32,923 nucleotides of DNA from Chloroflexota bacterium (GCA_003169655.1 PNAZ01000125.1:12878-45800), one strand, 5' to 3'; counted from the stretch's first letter, positions 23,012-31,272 are shown. The notes: generated from the letters alone by a model not told the origin. Made by a program: numbers and translations.

Positions 23012-23857
23012 GTGACGCCGACCGGGGTTGGCTTCGGGCTGGCAACCGCCCTGAGCTGGGGCTCCGCCGACTTCCTCGGCGGCAGCGTCAGCCGCCGGAG
23101 CACGCCGTTGGCCACGGTCGTCCCGTCGCAGGCCGTGGCACTGGCCATCGCGATCGTCGTCCTCGTCGTGGTCCGCGAGCCGACGCCGCCGGTCGCCGCA
23201 CTGGCCTGGGCGGCCCTCGCCGGTTGCGGCGCGTTCGTCGCCCTGTCGTGCCTCTATCGCGCCCTGACGACTGGGGCGATGGGCCTGGTGGCCTCGATCG
23301 CCGCGGTCGTCGGAGCAGGCCTGCCGGTGATCGCCGGGGCGGTCTTCGGTGATCGGCTGACAGCCGCCGACGTCACCGGGATCGGCCTGGCCCTGGTCGC
23401 GATCGTGCTCGTGACCCGGCCGGTCGGGCCGGCCGTCCTGACCCGCGAGGGGATCATCCTGGCCATCCTGTCGGGGGTTGGTGCCGGCTGCTTCTTCATC
23501 GGCATGGGCCAGAGCGCCGACGCCGGCGGCGGAACCTGGTGGCCGATCGCGTTGAGCCACACGACGTGCCTGGGACTGGCCTTCGTCTTCCTGGCCGCTA
23601 CCGGTGGCCTGCAGTGGCCGCCGCGGAGCGTTGTCCCGATCCTGACCGTGATCGGCCTCACCGACGTGCTCGGGTCGGCGTTCTTCCTGCTCGCCAACAC
23701 CCAGGGTTCGCTGAGCATCTCCGCCGTGATCGCCTCGCAGCATCCAGCGGCGACCGCGGTCCTGGCCCGGATCGTCACCAAGGAGCGACTGGCCCGGTCG
23801 CAGCTGGCCGGCATCCTCGTGGCCCTGGTCGCGATCGCGCTGATCGCAGTGCCCTGA
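23012..23857 (+). CDS. DMT-superfamily (EamA) transporter
   Basis: 281 residues from GTG 23012 with about ten hydrophobic helices arranged as two EamA repeats: 'ALSWGSADFLGGSVSRR', 'ALSCLYRALTTGAMGLVASI' in the first, and 'LGSAFFLLANTQGSLSISAV' with 'TAVLARIVTKERLARSQ' in the second. The paired 'YRALTTG' and 'LANTQGSLS' regions are typical of drug/metabolite exporters of the EamA family. Substrate unknown. It starts five bases after the SMP-30 remnant stop, so it was probably once co-transcribed with that gene. It may export or import a metabolite; nothing here decides. Confidence 0.85.
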   Translation: MTPTGVGFGLATALSWGSADFLGGSVSRRSTPLATVVPSQAVALAIAIVVLVVVREPTPPVAALAWAALAGCGAFVALSCLYRALTTGAMGLVASIAAVVGAGLPVIAGAVFGDRLTAADVTGIGLALVAIVLVTRPVGPAVLTREGIILAILSGVGAGCFFIGMGQSADAGGGTWWPIALSHTTCLGLAFVFLAATGGLQWPPRSVVPILTVIGLTDVLGSAFFLLANTQGSLSISAVIASQHPAATAVLARIVTKERLARSQLAGILVALVAIALIAVP

Positions 23858-23860
23858 GGG

Positions 23861-23980
23861 CTACGTGCCCGCTGCAACCAGCGCGGCCGGGAAGAGGACC
23901 ATGATCAGGAGCCAGCCGACCACGATCAGGACCACGCTCCGAATGGCAACCCTGGCGATTGACCTGTGGGCTTGACTCAT
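23861..23980 (-). CDS. Putative 39-residue single-pass membrane peptide
   Basis: ATG 23980 to TAG 23863-23861 encodes a basic N-terminus (MSQAHRSIARVAIRS) followed by a continuous hydrophobic helix (VVLIVVGWLLIMVLFPAALV) and a short tail. A weak AGG lies four bases upstream. It is too short for the track. The basic-in, hydrophobic layout is unlikely from random codons but not proof. It lies three bases from the DMT permease stop on the opposite strand. Confidence 0.42.
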   Translation of the reverse strand: MSQAHRSIARVAIRSVVLIVVGWLLIMVLFPAALVAAGT

Positions 23981-24091
23981 GTGCCTGGGACTCTCCCGCG
24001 AGCTCGATCGTTGCGTGCGGGCCGATGGAGCTCGGCAGGCCGTCGCTGGAGTCTGCAGCCAGATCAGCCGCGTGTCATGACGATCGAGTCA

Positions 24092-26221
24092 TCAGCGAGC
24101 TCCAGCGCCCGGCGGCTTGGCCAGGCGCCAGCCATCGATCAGCTCGCGGGCACTGTCGCGAAGCGCGAGCGCGTCGGGGTCGCCCGCCTGCAAGGCCACT
24201 TCGATCCCGTCGAGGGTCTGGTAGAACGCATGCCATTGCCTGCGTTCGCCCTCGATCGAGGCTCGAAATCCCGCTCGATCCGCGATGGAGCGGAGCGTCT
24301 CGGCCAGGCGTCCTGATCCGAGGGTCGCGTAGTCGCGACCCCGCTCCGGCTGCCCGCCGGCATACGCCTCGACGATCCGCAGGGCAAACCGGAGCAGGAC
24401 GGTGGTGATCGGCAGCTCGGAGATGAATCCGCCGGTGAACGGGTCCATCAGGGCCTTGAGCGCCCCGACCGTGGCGCTGCCGGACGCCAATCCTGCTGCG
24501 GCGCTGTCGGAGATCGCTCTGGCGTAGGCCGAGAAGACCAGGATCCGGACGTCGTCGCCGACCATCTTGCCGGCCTCGGCGGCTTCGATCGCCGCACCCG
24601 CATACGCCTCCTTGTCGTGGCGCATGACCAGGCCCGCGGCGTGGACGCACGCCAATCGCGGCCCCGGTTGGCCCTGGACCGAGAGCGCGTAGGCCTGGTC
24701 TTCGGCTCGTCCGATGAACGACGGCGTGAACGGCCGATGCCGGCGCAGCGCATCGACCAGGACCCCGCTCGTGCCGCCAGTCACGTGGATTCGCTCGAGC
24801 GCGCTGGCAACGCCGTCCAGTGACGGCGTGTCGTAGCGCTCGAGCATCTCGGCGCGGGTCGAGATCGCCTGGGGCAGCGGGCTGAAGAAGACGTGGTCGG
24901 ACGGCCGCCTCGGGCCCGCCGGCAGCGGGACATCCGGGGTGAACAGGCCGCGGCCGATGTCATCTGCGTTGACCAGCGCGCCCGCGAGCAGGCCGAGCTC
25001 CACGGGACGGCCCATCGTATCGCGGCCCGTGGCACCCCACAGCGGGGTCTGCAGGTGCTCGAGCGCCGTCCGGCCCGTCTCGGCGACCAGCTCGGGTTGG
25101 GGAAAGACCTGGTCGAGGTCGATCTTGAACGTGCCCCGGACGGTGGGATCGACCAGGACCTGCCAGATTGCCGCGATCGCCTTGAGGAACGAGTAGTGGC
25201 GGCCGTATTCGCCATCGACCCCCACGACGTCGAGTCCGCCGCCGTCCCGGTCCGGCGCGGGCGGGCCGAACCTCGCCAGCGCGGGCTCGAGGACCTCCGC
25301 CACGAGCAGGCGAACGTCGGTTTCGGTCGCAACCAGGACATCCACCTGCTCGAGCGCGGGCACCCCGGCCATCTCCTCGATGTAGCGCTGCGCGATGCCC
25401 CGCAGCTCGGCATGGGTCACCGAGACCGACAGGAGGCAGGTCAGGCGGCGCGGCCGTCCATCGGACCCGGGCGGCTCCACTCGCATCGCCGCGTCGAGCC
25501 CGCGCAGGCCGTGCAGCAGCTCGTTGGCGGCCGGTGCCACCCCGATCGGGATTGGGTGATCGAACCAGTAGCGCTGGTCCGCGGCCCGCGCCCGAGCGAC
25601 GGCCGCCACGACCAGCGGATCCAGGTCGGGATCGCCGCCCTCGGACGGCTCGAGCGGGAGGCCGAGGAGCACGTTCGAGGTGAAGAGGACCTCCCGGGCC
25701 GCGTCGACGATCGGATCTGGATTGAGCTCGTCGATCTCGACGATGCGCCGCCGACGGAGGGTGGCGACCGAGCCTTCGACGTTCGCCAGCAGCCCGACCG
25801 CCTCCGGATAGAGGACCGACCAGGTCGCCTCCGTCGCCGCGCCCGGATCCGGTTCTGGGTCGGCCAGGACCGCCGCGGCGGCGGTCAGCGTCCGGGCGAA
25901 TGCCGGATCGGCTGCCGCGCGCTCCGCGATCTCCCGGCGGACCGCCTCGACCCCGGCGCGCAGCAGCTCAACCAGCTCGGCGGGCGCGCCGTCGGGTGGC
26001 GCCTCGAGGATGGCCCGCGCGCGATCAGCCAACGGGTGATCCGGACCCCCGAGGGCGATCAGGAACGCGGCGGACAGGGCCGCCGGCCCGCCGGCCGTCA
26101 ACCACGGGCCGACGTCAACCGGCAGCTCAGCCGGCCCGTAGCGATCCCCGATCAGGTAGCCGACGATCTCCTCGAGCGTCTCCGACATGCTCGAAGCATG
26201 GACGAATGCGCGGTCATCCAT
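24092..26221 (-). CDS. Large uncharacterised protein with GT-A glycosyltransferase-like features
   Basis: 709 residues, no signal peptide and no membrane helix. I do not recognise it as a named family. Residues 1-250 are acidic and helix-rich. The centre resembles a GT-A nucleotide-sugar transferase: a beta-alpha start 'RLTCLLSVSVTHAELRGIAQ', 'VDVLVATET', 'YGRHYSFLKAIAAIW', then 'FKIDLDQVFPQ' with a DxD, and later 'FIGRAEDQAYALS', which resembles the ED acceptor motif of GT2 enzymes. The C-terminus is helical. Start could instead be ATG 26188 (MSETLEEI). It is divergent from the coiled-coil gene across a palindrome-bearing intergenic region. The glycosyltransferase reading is inference from motif order. 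Confidence 0.6.
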   Translation of the reverse strand: MDDRAFVHASSMSETLEEIVGYLIGDRYGPAELPVDVGPWLTAGGPAALSAAFLIALGGPDHPLADRARAILEAPPDGAPAELVELLRAGVEAVRREIAERAAADPAFARTLTAAAAVLADPEPDPGAATEATWSVLYPEAVGLLANVEGSVATLRRRRIVEIDELNPDPIVDAAREVLFTSNVLLGLPLEPSEGGDPDLDPLVVAAVARARAADQRYWFDHPIPIGVAPAANELLHGLRGLDAAMRVEPPGSDGRPRRLTCLLSVSVTHAELRGIAQRYIEEMAGVPALEQVDVLVATETDVRLLVAEVLEPALARFGPPAPDRDGGGLDVVGVDGEYGRHYSFLKAIAAIWQVLVDPTVRGTFKIDLDQVFPQPELVAETGRTALEHLQTPLWGATGRDTMGRPVELGLLAGALVNADDIGRGLFTPDVPLPAGPRRPSDHVFFSPLPQAISTRAEMLERYDTPSLDGVASALERIHVTGGTSGVLVDALRRHRPFTPSFIGRAEDQAYALSVQGQPGPRLACVHAAGLVMRHDKEAYAGAAIEAAEAGKMVGDDVRILVFSAYARAISDSAAAGLASGSATVGALKALMDPFTGGFISELPITTVLLRFALRIVEAYAGGQPERGRDYATLGSGRLAETLRSIADRAGFRASIEGERRQWHAFYQTLDGIEVALQAGDPDALALRDSARELIDGWRLAKPPGAGAR

Positions 26222-26246
26222 GGGCCCTGCCCGTTTCCTACTGGCA

Positions 26247-26261
26247 ACGGAATCATTCCGT
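26247..26261. promoter_or_regulatory. Perfect palindrome ACGGAAT-C-ATTCCGT between divergent genes
   Basis: Seven-base exact arms around a single central base, midway in the 100-bp gap between the 709-aa gene and the coiled-coil gene. TCATAAAT (26269-26276) just downstream resembles a -10 element for rightward transcription. This looks like a dimeric regulator site; the regulator is unknown. Confidence 0.45.
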
Positions 26262-26321
26262 CCTGATTGTCATAAATGGGCTCGCGGGAGTACTTTCGGC
26301 CCCCCCCTGAGGATAGTTCGA

Positions 26322-27338
26322 ATGTACCCTGACCTTCCGGAAGACCTCGGCTCGAACGACGACGCCGACGATTCGGCTCAATCGAACGAGGCTCCTGTGT
26401 TGGTCGCCGGCGGGCACGCGCCCGATGCGCTCGAAGGCGCGCCGGCAGAGGATTCGACCGACCCAGGCGAACCCGCCGAGTCCGTCGACGAGGACATCCC
26501 GGCGATCGTTCGTCGACCGACCCCGCTCTTCTCGTTCAAGTCCGAGATGGCTCGCGCGATGCAGGTCGTCGCCGACAAGGAGCGTGAGCGGATCGACGCC
26601 GGGGTTGGCGACGAGGAGACGGTCCAGGTCGACAAGATCCACGTCCGGGCAGCGGCCGAGGCCAGCCAGCTGCGCAAGCACGCCGACGAGGACGTGGCCC
26701 TGGTCAACGCCTGGTATGACGACCAGGTCAAGCAGCTCCGCGAGGCAGCCGACCACCAGATCGAGGATCGCCGGCAGGGCCTCGAGGATTCGCTCACCCA
26801 TCACGGCTCGCTGATCGATGCCGAAGTCCAGTCGGTCCACACCGCGGTCGAGGGCTATCGTGCCTCGCTCGACACGTTCTTCGGGGGCCTCGCCGAGGAG
26901 CAGGATCCAAGCGTGATCGCCCGCCTCGCCGGCACGCTGCCGGACCTGCCCGATCTTGACTCCGTGAGGGGCGACGCTCGCGCCCGCGCGATGCGCGAGA
27001 TCGAGCAGGGCTCGGCGACCGACGGCGACCCGATGGGCGATGAGGAGCATGCAGACGGCCTTGGCCGGTTCGAGCTGGAGCGCGAGCTCGTGCCGGTCAT
27101 GGATCCAGAGGCGGTCAAGCAGCGCGTCGGCATTCTCAGCGGATTGGGGATCCCGGTCGGACGGCCCGGTCCGTCGGGCCTGCTGGGCGGTCAGCCGGCG
27201 GCCAGCCCGACGGAGTCGGACGACGCGCAGACGCCTGTCCCGGCGGAAGCCGATTCGGCCGTCGCGAGCGAGGCGGTCCCGGCGATCCAGGCCTCAACGA
27301 TCTGGAACGCGGCCCCGGGAGATTCCGAGGGCCAGTAG
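26322..27338 (+). CDS. Acidic coiled-coil protein of unknown function
   Basis: 338 residues from ATG 26322 with GAGGA about eight bases upstream; the track's 26187 start lies in the divergent gene. Residues 1-60 and 280-338 are acidic, Pro/Ala/Ser-rich and probably disordered. The middle, about 85-210, is a charged helical region with heptad-like spacing ('MARAMQVVADKERERID', 'AAAEASQLRKHADEDVALV', 'DDQVKQLREAADHQIEDRRQ'), followed by 'YRASLDTFFGGLAEEQDPSV'. No signal peptide or membrane helix. No family recognised. Its divergent pairing with the GT-A-like protein suggests a shared function, for example scaffold and enzyme, but that is speculation. Confidence 0.75.
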   Translation: MYPDLPEDLGSNDDADDSAQSNEAPVLVAGGHAPDALEGAPAEDSTDPGEPAESVDEDIPAIVRRPTPLFSFKSEMARAMQVVADKERERIDAGVGDEETVQVDKIHVRAAAEASQLRKHADEDVALVNAWYDDQVKQLREAADHQIEDRRQGLEDSLTHHGSLIDAEVQSVHTAVEGYRASLDTFFGGLAEEQDPSVIARLAGTLPDLPDLDSVRGDARARAMREIEQGSATDGDPMGDEEHADGLGRFELERELVPVMDPEAVKQRVGILSGLGIPVGRPGPSGLLGGQPAASPTESDDAQTPVPAEADSAVASEAVPAIQASTIWNAAPGDSEGQ

Positions 27339-27384
27339 GCGCAGAACGCCCCGAGGAAGATCGCGGTCAGGGGTAAACCAGGCC

Positions 27385-27720
27385 TTACTCGGGGTGGCGT
27401 TCCAGGAGCACGGCCAGTTCTGTTCTCGATCGGACGCCGAGCTTTCGGTACGCGTTACCCAGGTGATATTCCACAGCCTTCTCGGACACGAAGAGGGCCT
27501 GGGCAATCTCGCGGTTCGTCCCGCCATTCCGGACGAACGCTGCGACCTGCCGCTCGTGAACGGGGTCGTTCGCTACGATCCCGATCGACCAGAGGTATCA
27601 GCCTGGTTTGGCCAGGGAGACCAGGCCTGACGTTCGATCGGAACATCGGGCGACGACCTCGGCTACTCCTTTGCGTCCCAGCGTGTCGACGTAGGACTTG
27701 AGGCTCGACGCGGCTGAGCG
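27385..27720 (-). pseudogene. C-terminal remnant of a LuxR-type transcriptional regulator
   Basis: The minus frame ending at TAA 27387-27385 encodes a full LuxR/GerE helix-turn-helix: 'RQVAAFVRNGGTNREIAQAL', 'FVSEKAVEYHLGNAYRKLGV', 'RSRTELAVLLE'. An in-frame TGA at 27600-27598 precedes it, and the same frame upstream ('SYVDTLGRKGVAEVVARC') resembles the end of the helical domain that normally leads into this motif in large MalT-like LuxR proteins. No start codon lies between the TGA and the DNA-binding domain. I read it as a decayed gene. The track shows only the upstream fragment (27598-27837). The rest of 27339-27784 holds nothing else I can support. Confidence 0.65.
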
Positions 27721-27784
27721 AAACAGCCTAGGGACGCTGCCAGTTGAACGGCGCAACCTGTGACCAGCAGGGGGACCGTTGCGC

Positions 27785-29569
27785 ATGCCGAATTCACCGC
27801 CGGGCTGGGTCGAGGATCCAGCCGGGCTGCATTTCATCCGCCGCGATCTGCTGCCCGCCGCCGTCGCGATCGTCGGCCTGTTCCTCCTCGTGGGAATCGC
27901 CCTCCGCCGAGGAAACGAAGGTCTCTATCTCGTCCTCCTGGCCCTTGCCCTGACCCAGGTCGGCCTGGCGATCGCGCTGAACCGCCTTGGCCACCGGCTG
28001 ACCGGGCCCCAGCAACTGAGGATCGTGCTGGCCACGACCCCGGCGACGTTTCTCGTCCTGGCCATGGCAGGCTGGAATGGCGAGCAGGCCGAGTTCCAGC
28101 CGGCCATCCCGGCAATGATCGCCGGGACGCTGGCGATGGTCGTCGCGTTCACCGAGCCGCGTTCGGTCCTGATTCCGTGGGTCGTGGCGAGCTGCGTCGC
28201 GGTGGTCGCCGGTGGCTGGATCGAGGCCGGCCCGACGGGCGCCATCCTCCTGCCGCCGGCCTGCCTCGCCGGTGAGGCGTTCCTGGCCTGGCTGATCCGC
28301 AACGGGATGCAGCGCTATCACGCCGACCGCCGGGCGATCGTCCACGCGGTGTCGGCGCTCCTTCCGCTCGAGTCACCCGAGGCGACCGCGGCGGAAATCG
28401 TGCAGCTCCTGGGTTCCTGGATCGAGTTCGAGTCCGTGGTGATCCTGCGTTTCACGAGCCTCGATGAGACGGTCGTGGTCGCGGCTCTCAATCGGATGTC
28501 GCCGAACGGGTTGACGGTCGGCGAGATCTTGCCCGAGACGCGCAATGAGCTCCTCCGGGGGAAGGCGACCGACGGTCCGTGGCTGACTCGCTGGGCCGCG
28601 CGTCCCGAGGATGGCGCGTACGGAACCCGAATCACCGCCAACGGAATCACCGCGGCCGCGTACATTCCGATCGGACACGACGGTCGAACGATCGGGCTTC
28701 TGGTCGTGTCCGAAGCCCGCGGCGCTGAAGAGAGCCTGGCCACCCTGGCGGATCGCCTGGCGGTCCTGATCGAGGTCGGCGAGCTGGCCGGACCGCTTCT
28801 CGGCCCCGGCTTCGAGCACGTCGACGCGACCTCCGCGGCGCGCGTGCGGCTCGACGGGATTCTGGCCAACCGGGCGTTCGCGCCGGTCTTCCGGCCGGTC
28901 TGCGACCTCGCAACGGGCCACGTCGTCGGCCTCGAAGCCCTGACCCGCTTCATCGGAGCGGGGCCGGAGGAGGTCTTTGGCCAGGCTCAGCTGCTCGGGC
29001 GCTTGCAGGAGCTGGAGATCGCGACGCTGACCGTCGCCCTCGCAGCCGCCGAACGGCTACCACTCGATTGTTGGCTGAGCGTCAACGTGTCTCCTGGGTT
29101 GCTGGCTGACACGACGACCCTCCAGCGACTGCTTGCGGGCTGCCAGCGACAGATCGTGCTCGAACTCTCGGAGCACGAGGCCGTCCTCGAATACGGCGCC
29201 CTGACCACGAGCTTGAAGAGCCTCGGGTCAGGCGTGTCTCTCGCGATCGACGACGCGGGCGCCGGCTTCTCGAGCCTGCGCCACATCCTCGAGACGTCTC
29301 CGGCGTGGGTCAAGCTCGACATCGGCCTCGTCCGTGGCGTGGACGCTGATCCCGCGCGGCAGGCGTTGGTCGCCGGGCTCGTCCACTTCGCCCTGCAGGC
29401 CCGGATCTCCTTGATCGCCGAGGGGATCGAGACCCGGGCCGAGTTCGACACGTTGAAGTCCCTGGGTGTCGAGTTCGGCCAGGGCTTCCTGATGGCTCGA
29501 CCGGCGGCGATCTCCGACGAGATGATCAGCGCGCTGCAGCGCCCCGAGGTGCTTCCCCGGTCAGCGTGA
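27785..29569 (+). CDS. Membrane-bound GAF-EAL protein, probable cyclic-di-GMP phosphodiesterase
   Basis: 594 residues from ATG 27785; TTG 27779, nearer to AGGGGGA, is an alternative. Roughly six hydrophobic helices occupy residues 20-180 ('LLPAAVAIVGLFLLVGIAL', 'LYLVLLALALTQVGLAIAL', 'IPWVVASCVAVVAGGWI'). A GAF-like sensory domain follows (200-330; 'YIPIGHDGRTIGLLVVSEAR'). The EAL domain begins near 350 with catalytic motifs intact: 'GLEALTRF', 'VNVSPGLL', 'LELSEHE', 'IDDAGAGFSSL', 'VKLDIGLVRG', 'LIAEGIET' and 'GQGFL'. It should linearise c-di-GMP in response to a membrane or small-ligand signal. No GGDEF domain is present, so it is a dedicated hydrolase. Confidence 0.9.
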   Translation: MPNSPPGWVEDPAGLHFIRRDLLPAAVAIVGLFLLVGIALRRGNEGLYLVLLALALTQVGLAIALNRLGHRLTGPQQLRIVLATTPATFLVLAMAGWNGEQAEFQPAIPAMIAGTLAMVVAFTEPRSVLIPWVVASCVAVVAGGWIEAGPTGAILLPPACLAGEAFLAWLIRNGMQRYHADRRAIVHAVSALLPLESPEATAAEIVQLLGSWIEFESVVILRFTSLDETVVVAALNRMSPNGLTVGEILPETRNELLRGKATDGPWLTRWAARPEDGAYGTRITANGITAAAYIPIGHDGRTIGLLVVSEARGAEESLATLADRLAVLIEVGELAGPLLGPGFEHVDATSAARVRLDGILANRAFAPVFRPVCDLATGHVVGLEALTRFIGAGPEEVFGQAQLLGRLQELEIATLTVALAAAERLPLDCWLSVNVSPGLLADTTTLQRLLAGCQRQIVLELSEHEAVLEYGALTTSLKSLGSGVSLAIDDAGAGFSSLRHILETSPAWVKLDIGLVRGVDADPARQALVAGLVHFALQARISLIAEGIETRAEFDTLKSLGVEFGQGFLMARPAAISDEMISALQRPEVLPRSA

Positions 29570-29681
29570 CCAGATCAGGGTCCGGCCAGCACCTCGGACC
29601 GATGCGATCTTGACGCGTCGGGTGTCGCAAGACGAAGGGCGTCATCAAGCCAATCGGCGGGCGGCCAGAGCCGAGCTGCGC

Positions 29682-29978
29682 CTAGCGACGGTCCAATGGC
29701 TCGCGGGGATGAGCCGCCCGGCGCTCCGCCTCATCCTCGCGAGCCTCGTCCTCGCGCAGATGGAAGAGGTCACGGGCGCGGTCCGCAACCTGGCGCGCCA
29801 ATCGCCCCAGCCCAGAGCTCTGCTTCTGGGCCGCGGCATCCCGCTCGGCATGGCGCCAGTCCTCAAGCCGATCGGCCGTGGATTCCTCGGCCTCCTCTGG
29901 ATCGCGCTCGCTGACCACGTTCTGCCATTCGCCTCCCGATCGAAGCACAGCCCGGGCCATCTGTAACGGCCCCGACAT
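29682..29978 (-). CDS. Small highly charged hypothetical protein
   Basis: 98 residues (or 92 from the internal Met at 29960). Rich in Glu, Asp and Arg, with helical repeats such as 'ERDPEEAEESTADRLEDWRH' and 'DLFHLREDEAREDEAERRA'. The third-base GC pattern and acidic composition favour this strand over the antisense 118-codon ORF 29610-29966. No family recognised and no clear Shine-Dalgarno. It is divergent from the Crp/Fnr-family gene and may share its promoter region. Confidence 0.5.
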   Translation of the reverse strand: MSGPLQMARAVLRSGGEWQNVVSERDPEEAEESTADRLEDWRHAERDAAAQKQSSGLGRLARQVADRARDLFHLREDEAREDEAERRAAHPREPLDRR

Positions 29979-29988
29979 AAGTTAGCCA

Positions 29989-30037
29989 ATCGGACAGTGC
30001 CATTTGTTGGCCTGCGTCGTCTGTACTTCATCGGACA
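29989..30037. promoter_or_regulatory. Direct repeat ATCGGACA upstream of the Crp/Fnr-family gene
   Basis: ATCGGACA is found at 29989-29996 and 30030-30037, 41 bp apart (about four turns), just upstream of ATG 30055. A related CCGACATAAG lies at 29972-29981. These are candidate sites for autoregulation or for an upstream activator; the binding protein is unknown. Confidence 0.35.
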
Positions 30038-30054
30038 TAGGGGCTTCATCAGCG

Positions 30055-30792
30055 ATGGATGCAAACATGACGAGCTCGACTCAGGGGATCGACCCGCGGC
30101 AGAATCATCTCCTCGGTGCACTCCGGGATGACGAGTTCGAGCGGATCGCAGCGGCGCTTGAACCTGTCCACCTCGCCCGTCCAACCGAGCTCGAAGGGGC
30201 CAACGAACCGATCAAGTTCGTGTACTTCCCGACGAGTGGGGTCGCCTCGATTCTCGCCATCGATGCGGGCGGGGAAACGGTCGACACGGCGATGATCGGC
30301 CGAGAGGGGATGACCGGACTGGCGGTGTTTCTGGGCACCGGCCAGACGCCGATGCGGACGATCGTGCAGGTGCCCCTGACGGGCGTGCGGCTCCGATCGG
30401 AGCTCCTCCGTGCCGAGCTCGAGCGTGGCGGTCGGCTCATCGGGCTCCTGCAGGCGCACGTCCAGGTCGTGATGGTCACGATGGCCCAGTTGATCCTCTG
30501 CAACCGCAGCCACCGATTGGACCAGCGGGCGGCGCGTTGGTTGCTGCAAGTCGACGATCGCGTCGAGGAGGCTCCCTTCCGGGTGACTCAGGAGTTTCTG
30601 GCCCAGATGATCGGCGCCCAGCGGCCGGCCCTGTCGGTCGCGATGCGTCAATTCAAGGACGCGGGTCTGGTCAGCTACTCACGCGGACAAATCAGCATTG
30701 CCGACCGTGACGGGCTCTTGAAGAGATCGTGTGGCTGCATCCGGATCATCGATGCCGAGACGGAGCGCCTGCGCGAACCTTTCGAGCCGTAG
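30055..30792 (+). CDS. Crp/Fnr-family transcriptional regulator
   Basis: 245 residues from ATG 30055 (ATG 30067 possible; the track starts at a TTG further upstream). An N-terminal cyclic-nucleotide-binding-like barrel ('VYFPTSGVASILAIDAGGET', 'TAMIGREGMTGLAVFLG') is followed by the long dimer helix and a Crp-type winged helix ('VTQEFLAQMIGAQRPALSVA', 'MRQFKDAGLVSYSRGQISI'). The usual cAMP phosphate cassette with its arginine is absent, and there is no N-terminal cysteine cluster as in Fnr, so the signal is neither clearly cAMP nor an Fe-S cluster. Regulators of this subgroup are often near stress genes, as are the small proteins downstream. Confidence 0.88.
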   Translation: MDANMTSSTQGIDPRQNHLLGALRDDEFERIAAALEPVHLARPTELEGANEPIKFVYFPTSGVASILAIDAGGETVDTAMIGREGMTGLAVFLGTGQTPMRTIVQVPLTGVRLRSELLRAELERGGRLIGLLQAHVQVVMVTMAQLILCNRSHRLDQRAARWLLQVDDRVEEAPFRVTQEFLAQMIGAQRPALSVAMRQFKDAGLVSYSRGQISIADRDGLLKRSCGCIRIIDAETERLREPFEP

Positions 30793-30933
30793 CGCGACGG
30801 AGACAACGATCTGCGCCCGGGATCCCGATCTGGCGATGAGCGCGAGATCGGCGGCCACTGGACCTGGAGGCGCTGTCACGCGGCGGCGGTCGGATCGTCC
30901 GGGCAGATCTCTGGAATGAAAATGCAGATGCCG

Positions 30934-31164
30934 TTAAGCGATGTGGCGCAGGAACCAGAGGATGCCGAGGCCCACGAGCCAGGGCAGCGCGAGGAGGACC
31001 GCCGCACCGGCCCCCACGAGCCAGCCGATCGGGCCGAGCGTCGTGAGGAGAAGCAGTAGGGCCGGCAGGGCAATCGCCCACAGGACGAGCAAGAGGGTCA
31101 GCGGGCCATGGAAGAGGCTATGGCGCTGCGAAATGTAGATCACGGGCGGCTGAGACTGAAACAT
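30934..31164 (-). CDS. Small two-helix membrane protein
   Basis: 76 residues, with AAGGAA about nine bases upstream of ATG 31164. A polar N-terminus (MFQSQPPVIYISQRHSLFHG) precedes two hydrophobic helices, 'LTLLLVLWAIALPALLLLL' and 'VGAGAAVLLALPWLVGLGIL', and a short basic tail. No family recognised. With the next gene it forms a pair of small membrane proteins on the same strand. The 141-base gap between it and the Crp-family stop holds nothing clear. Confidence 0.65.
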   Translation of the reverse strand: MFQSQPPVIYISQRHSLFHGPLTLLLVLWAIALPALLLLLTTLGPIGWLVGAGAAVLLALPWLVGLGILWFLRHIA

Positions 31165-31272
31165 CGATGATGGTTCCTTGTGCCGGGGGCGGTCATCGCC
31201 CCGTCGGTCTAATTGTCCCAGACAAACACGCGGGGCGCCATCAGCTGATCGGCTTGGGTTTCGTGCGGCCGC

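Noticed and set aside
22801-23148. 115-aa minus-strand ORF between lutC and the DMT permease
   Set aside because: It overlaps the permease start and the SMP-30 remnant, with no family resemblance.
24073-24095. TGACGATCGAGTCA near-palindrome after the 709-aa gene
   Set aside because: Only four-base arms, expected by chance in this composition.
24893-26266. 457-aa plus-strand ORF opposite the 709-aa protein
   Set aside because: Arg/His/Gln-rich composition typical of an antisense frame; the minus ORF is longer and has ordered hydrophobic patterns.
27339-27397. Possible long hairpin between the coiled-coil gene and the LuxR remnant (GAACGCC...CGAG / CTCGGGGTGGCGTTC)
   Set aside because: The arms match only with a three-base bulge and a long loop, and part lies in the LuxR remnant; too weak to call a terminator.
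29610-29966. 118-aa plus-strand ORF before the Crp/Fnr-family gene
   Set aside because: The antisense frame (29682-29978) has a more protein-like acidic composition; this one is Arg/Leu-rich without a ribosome site.
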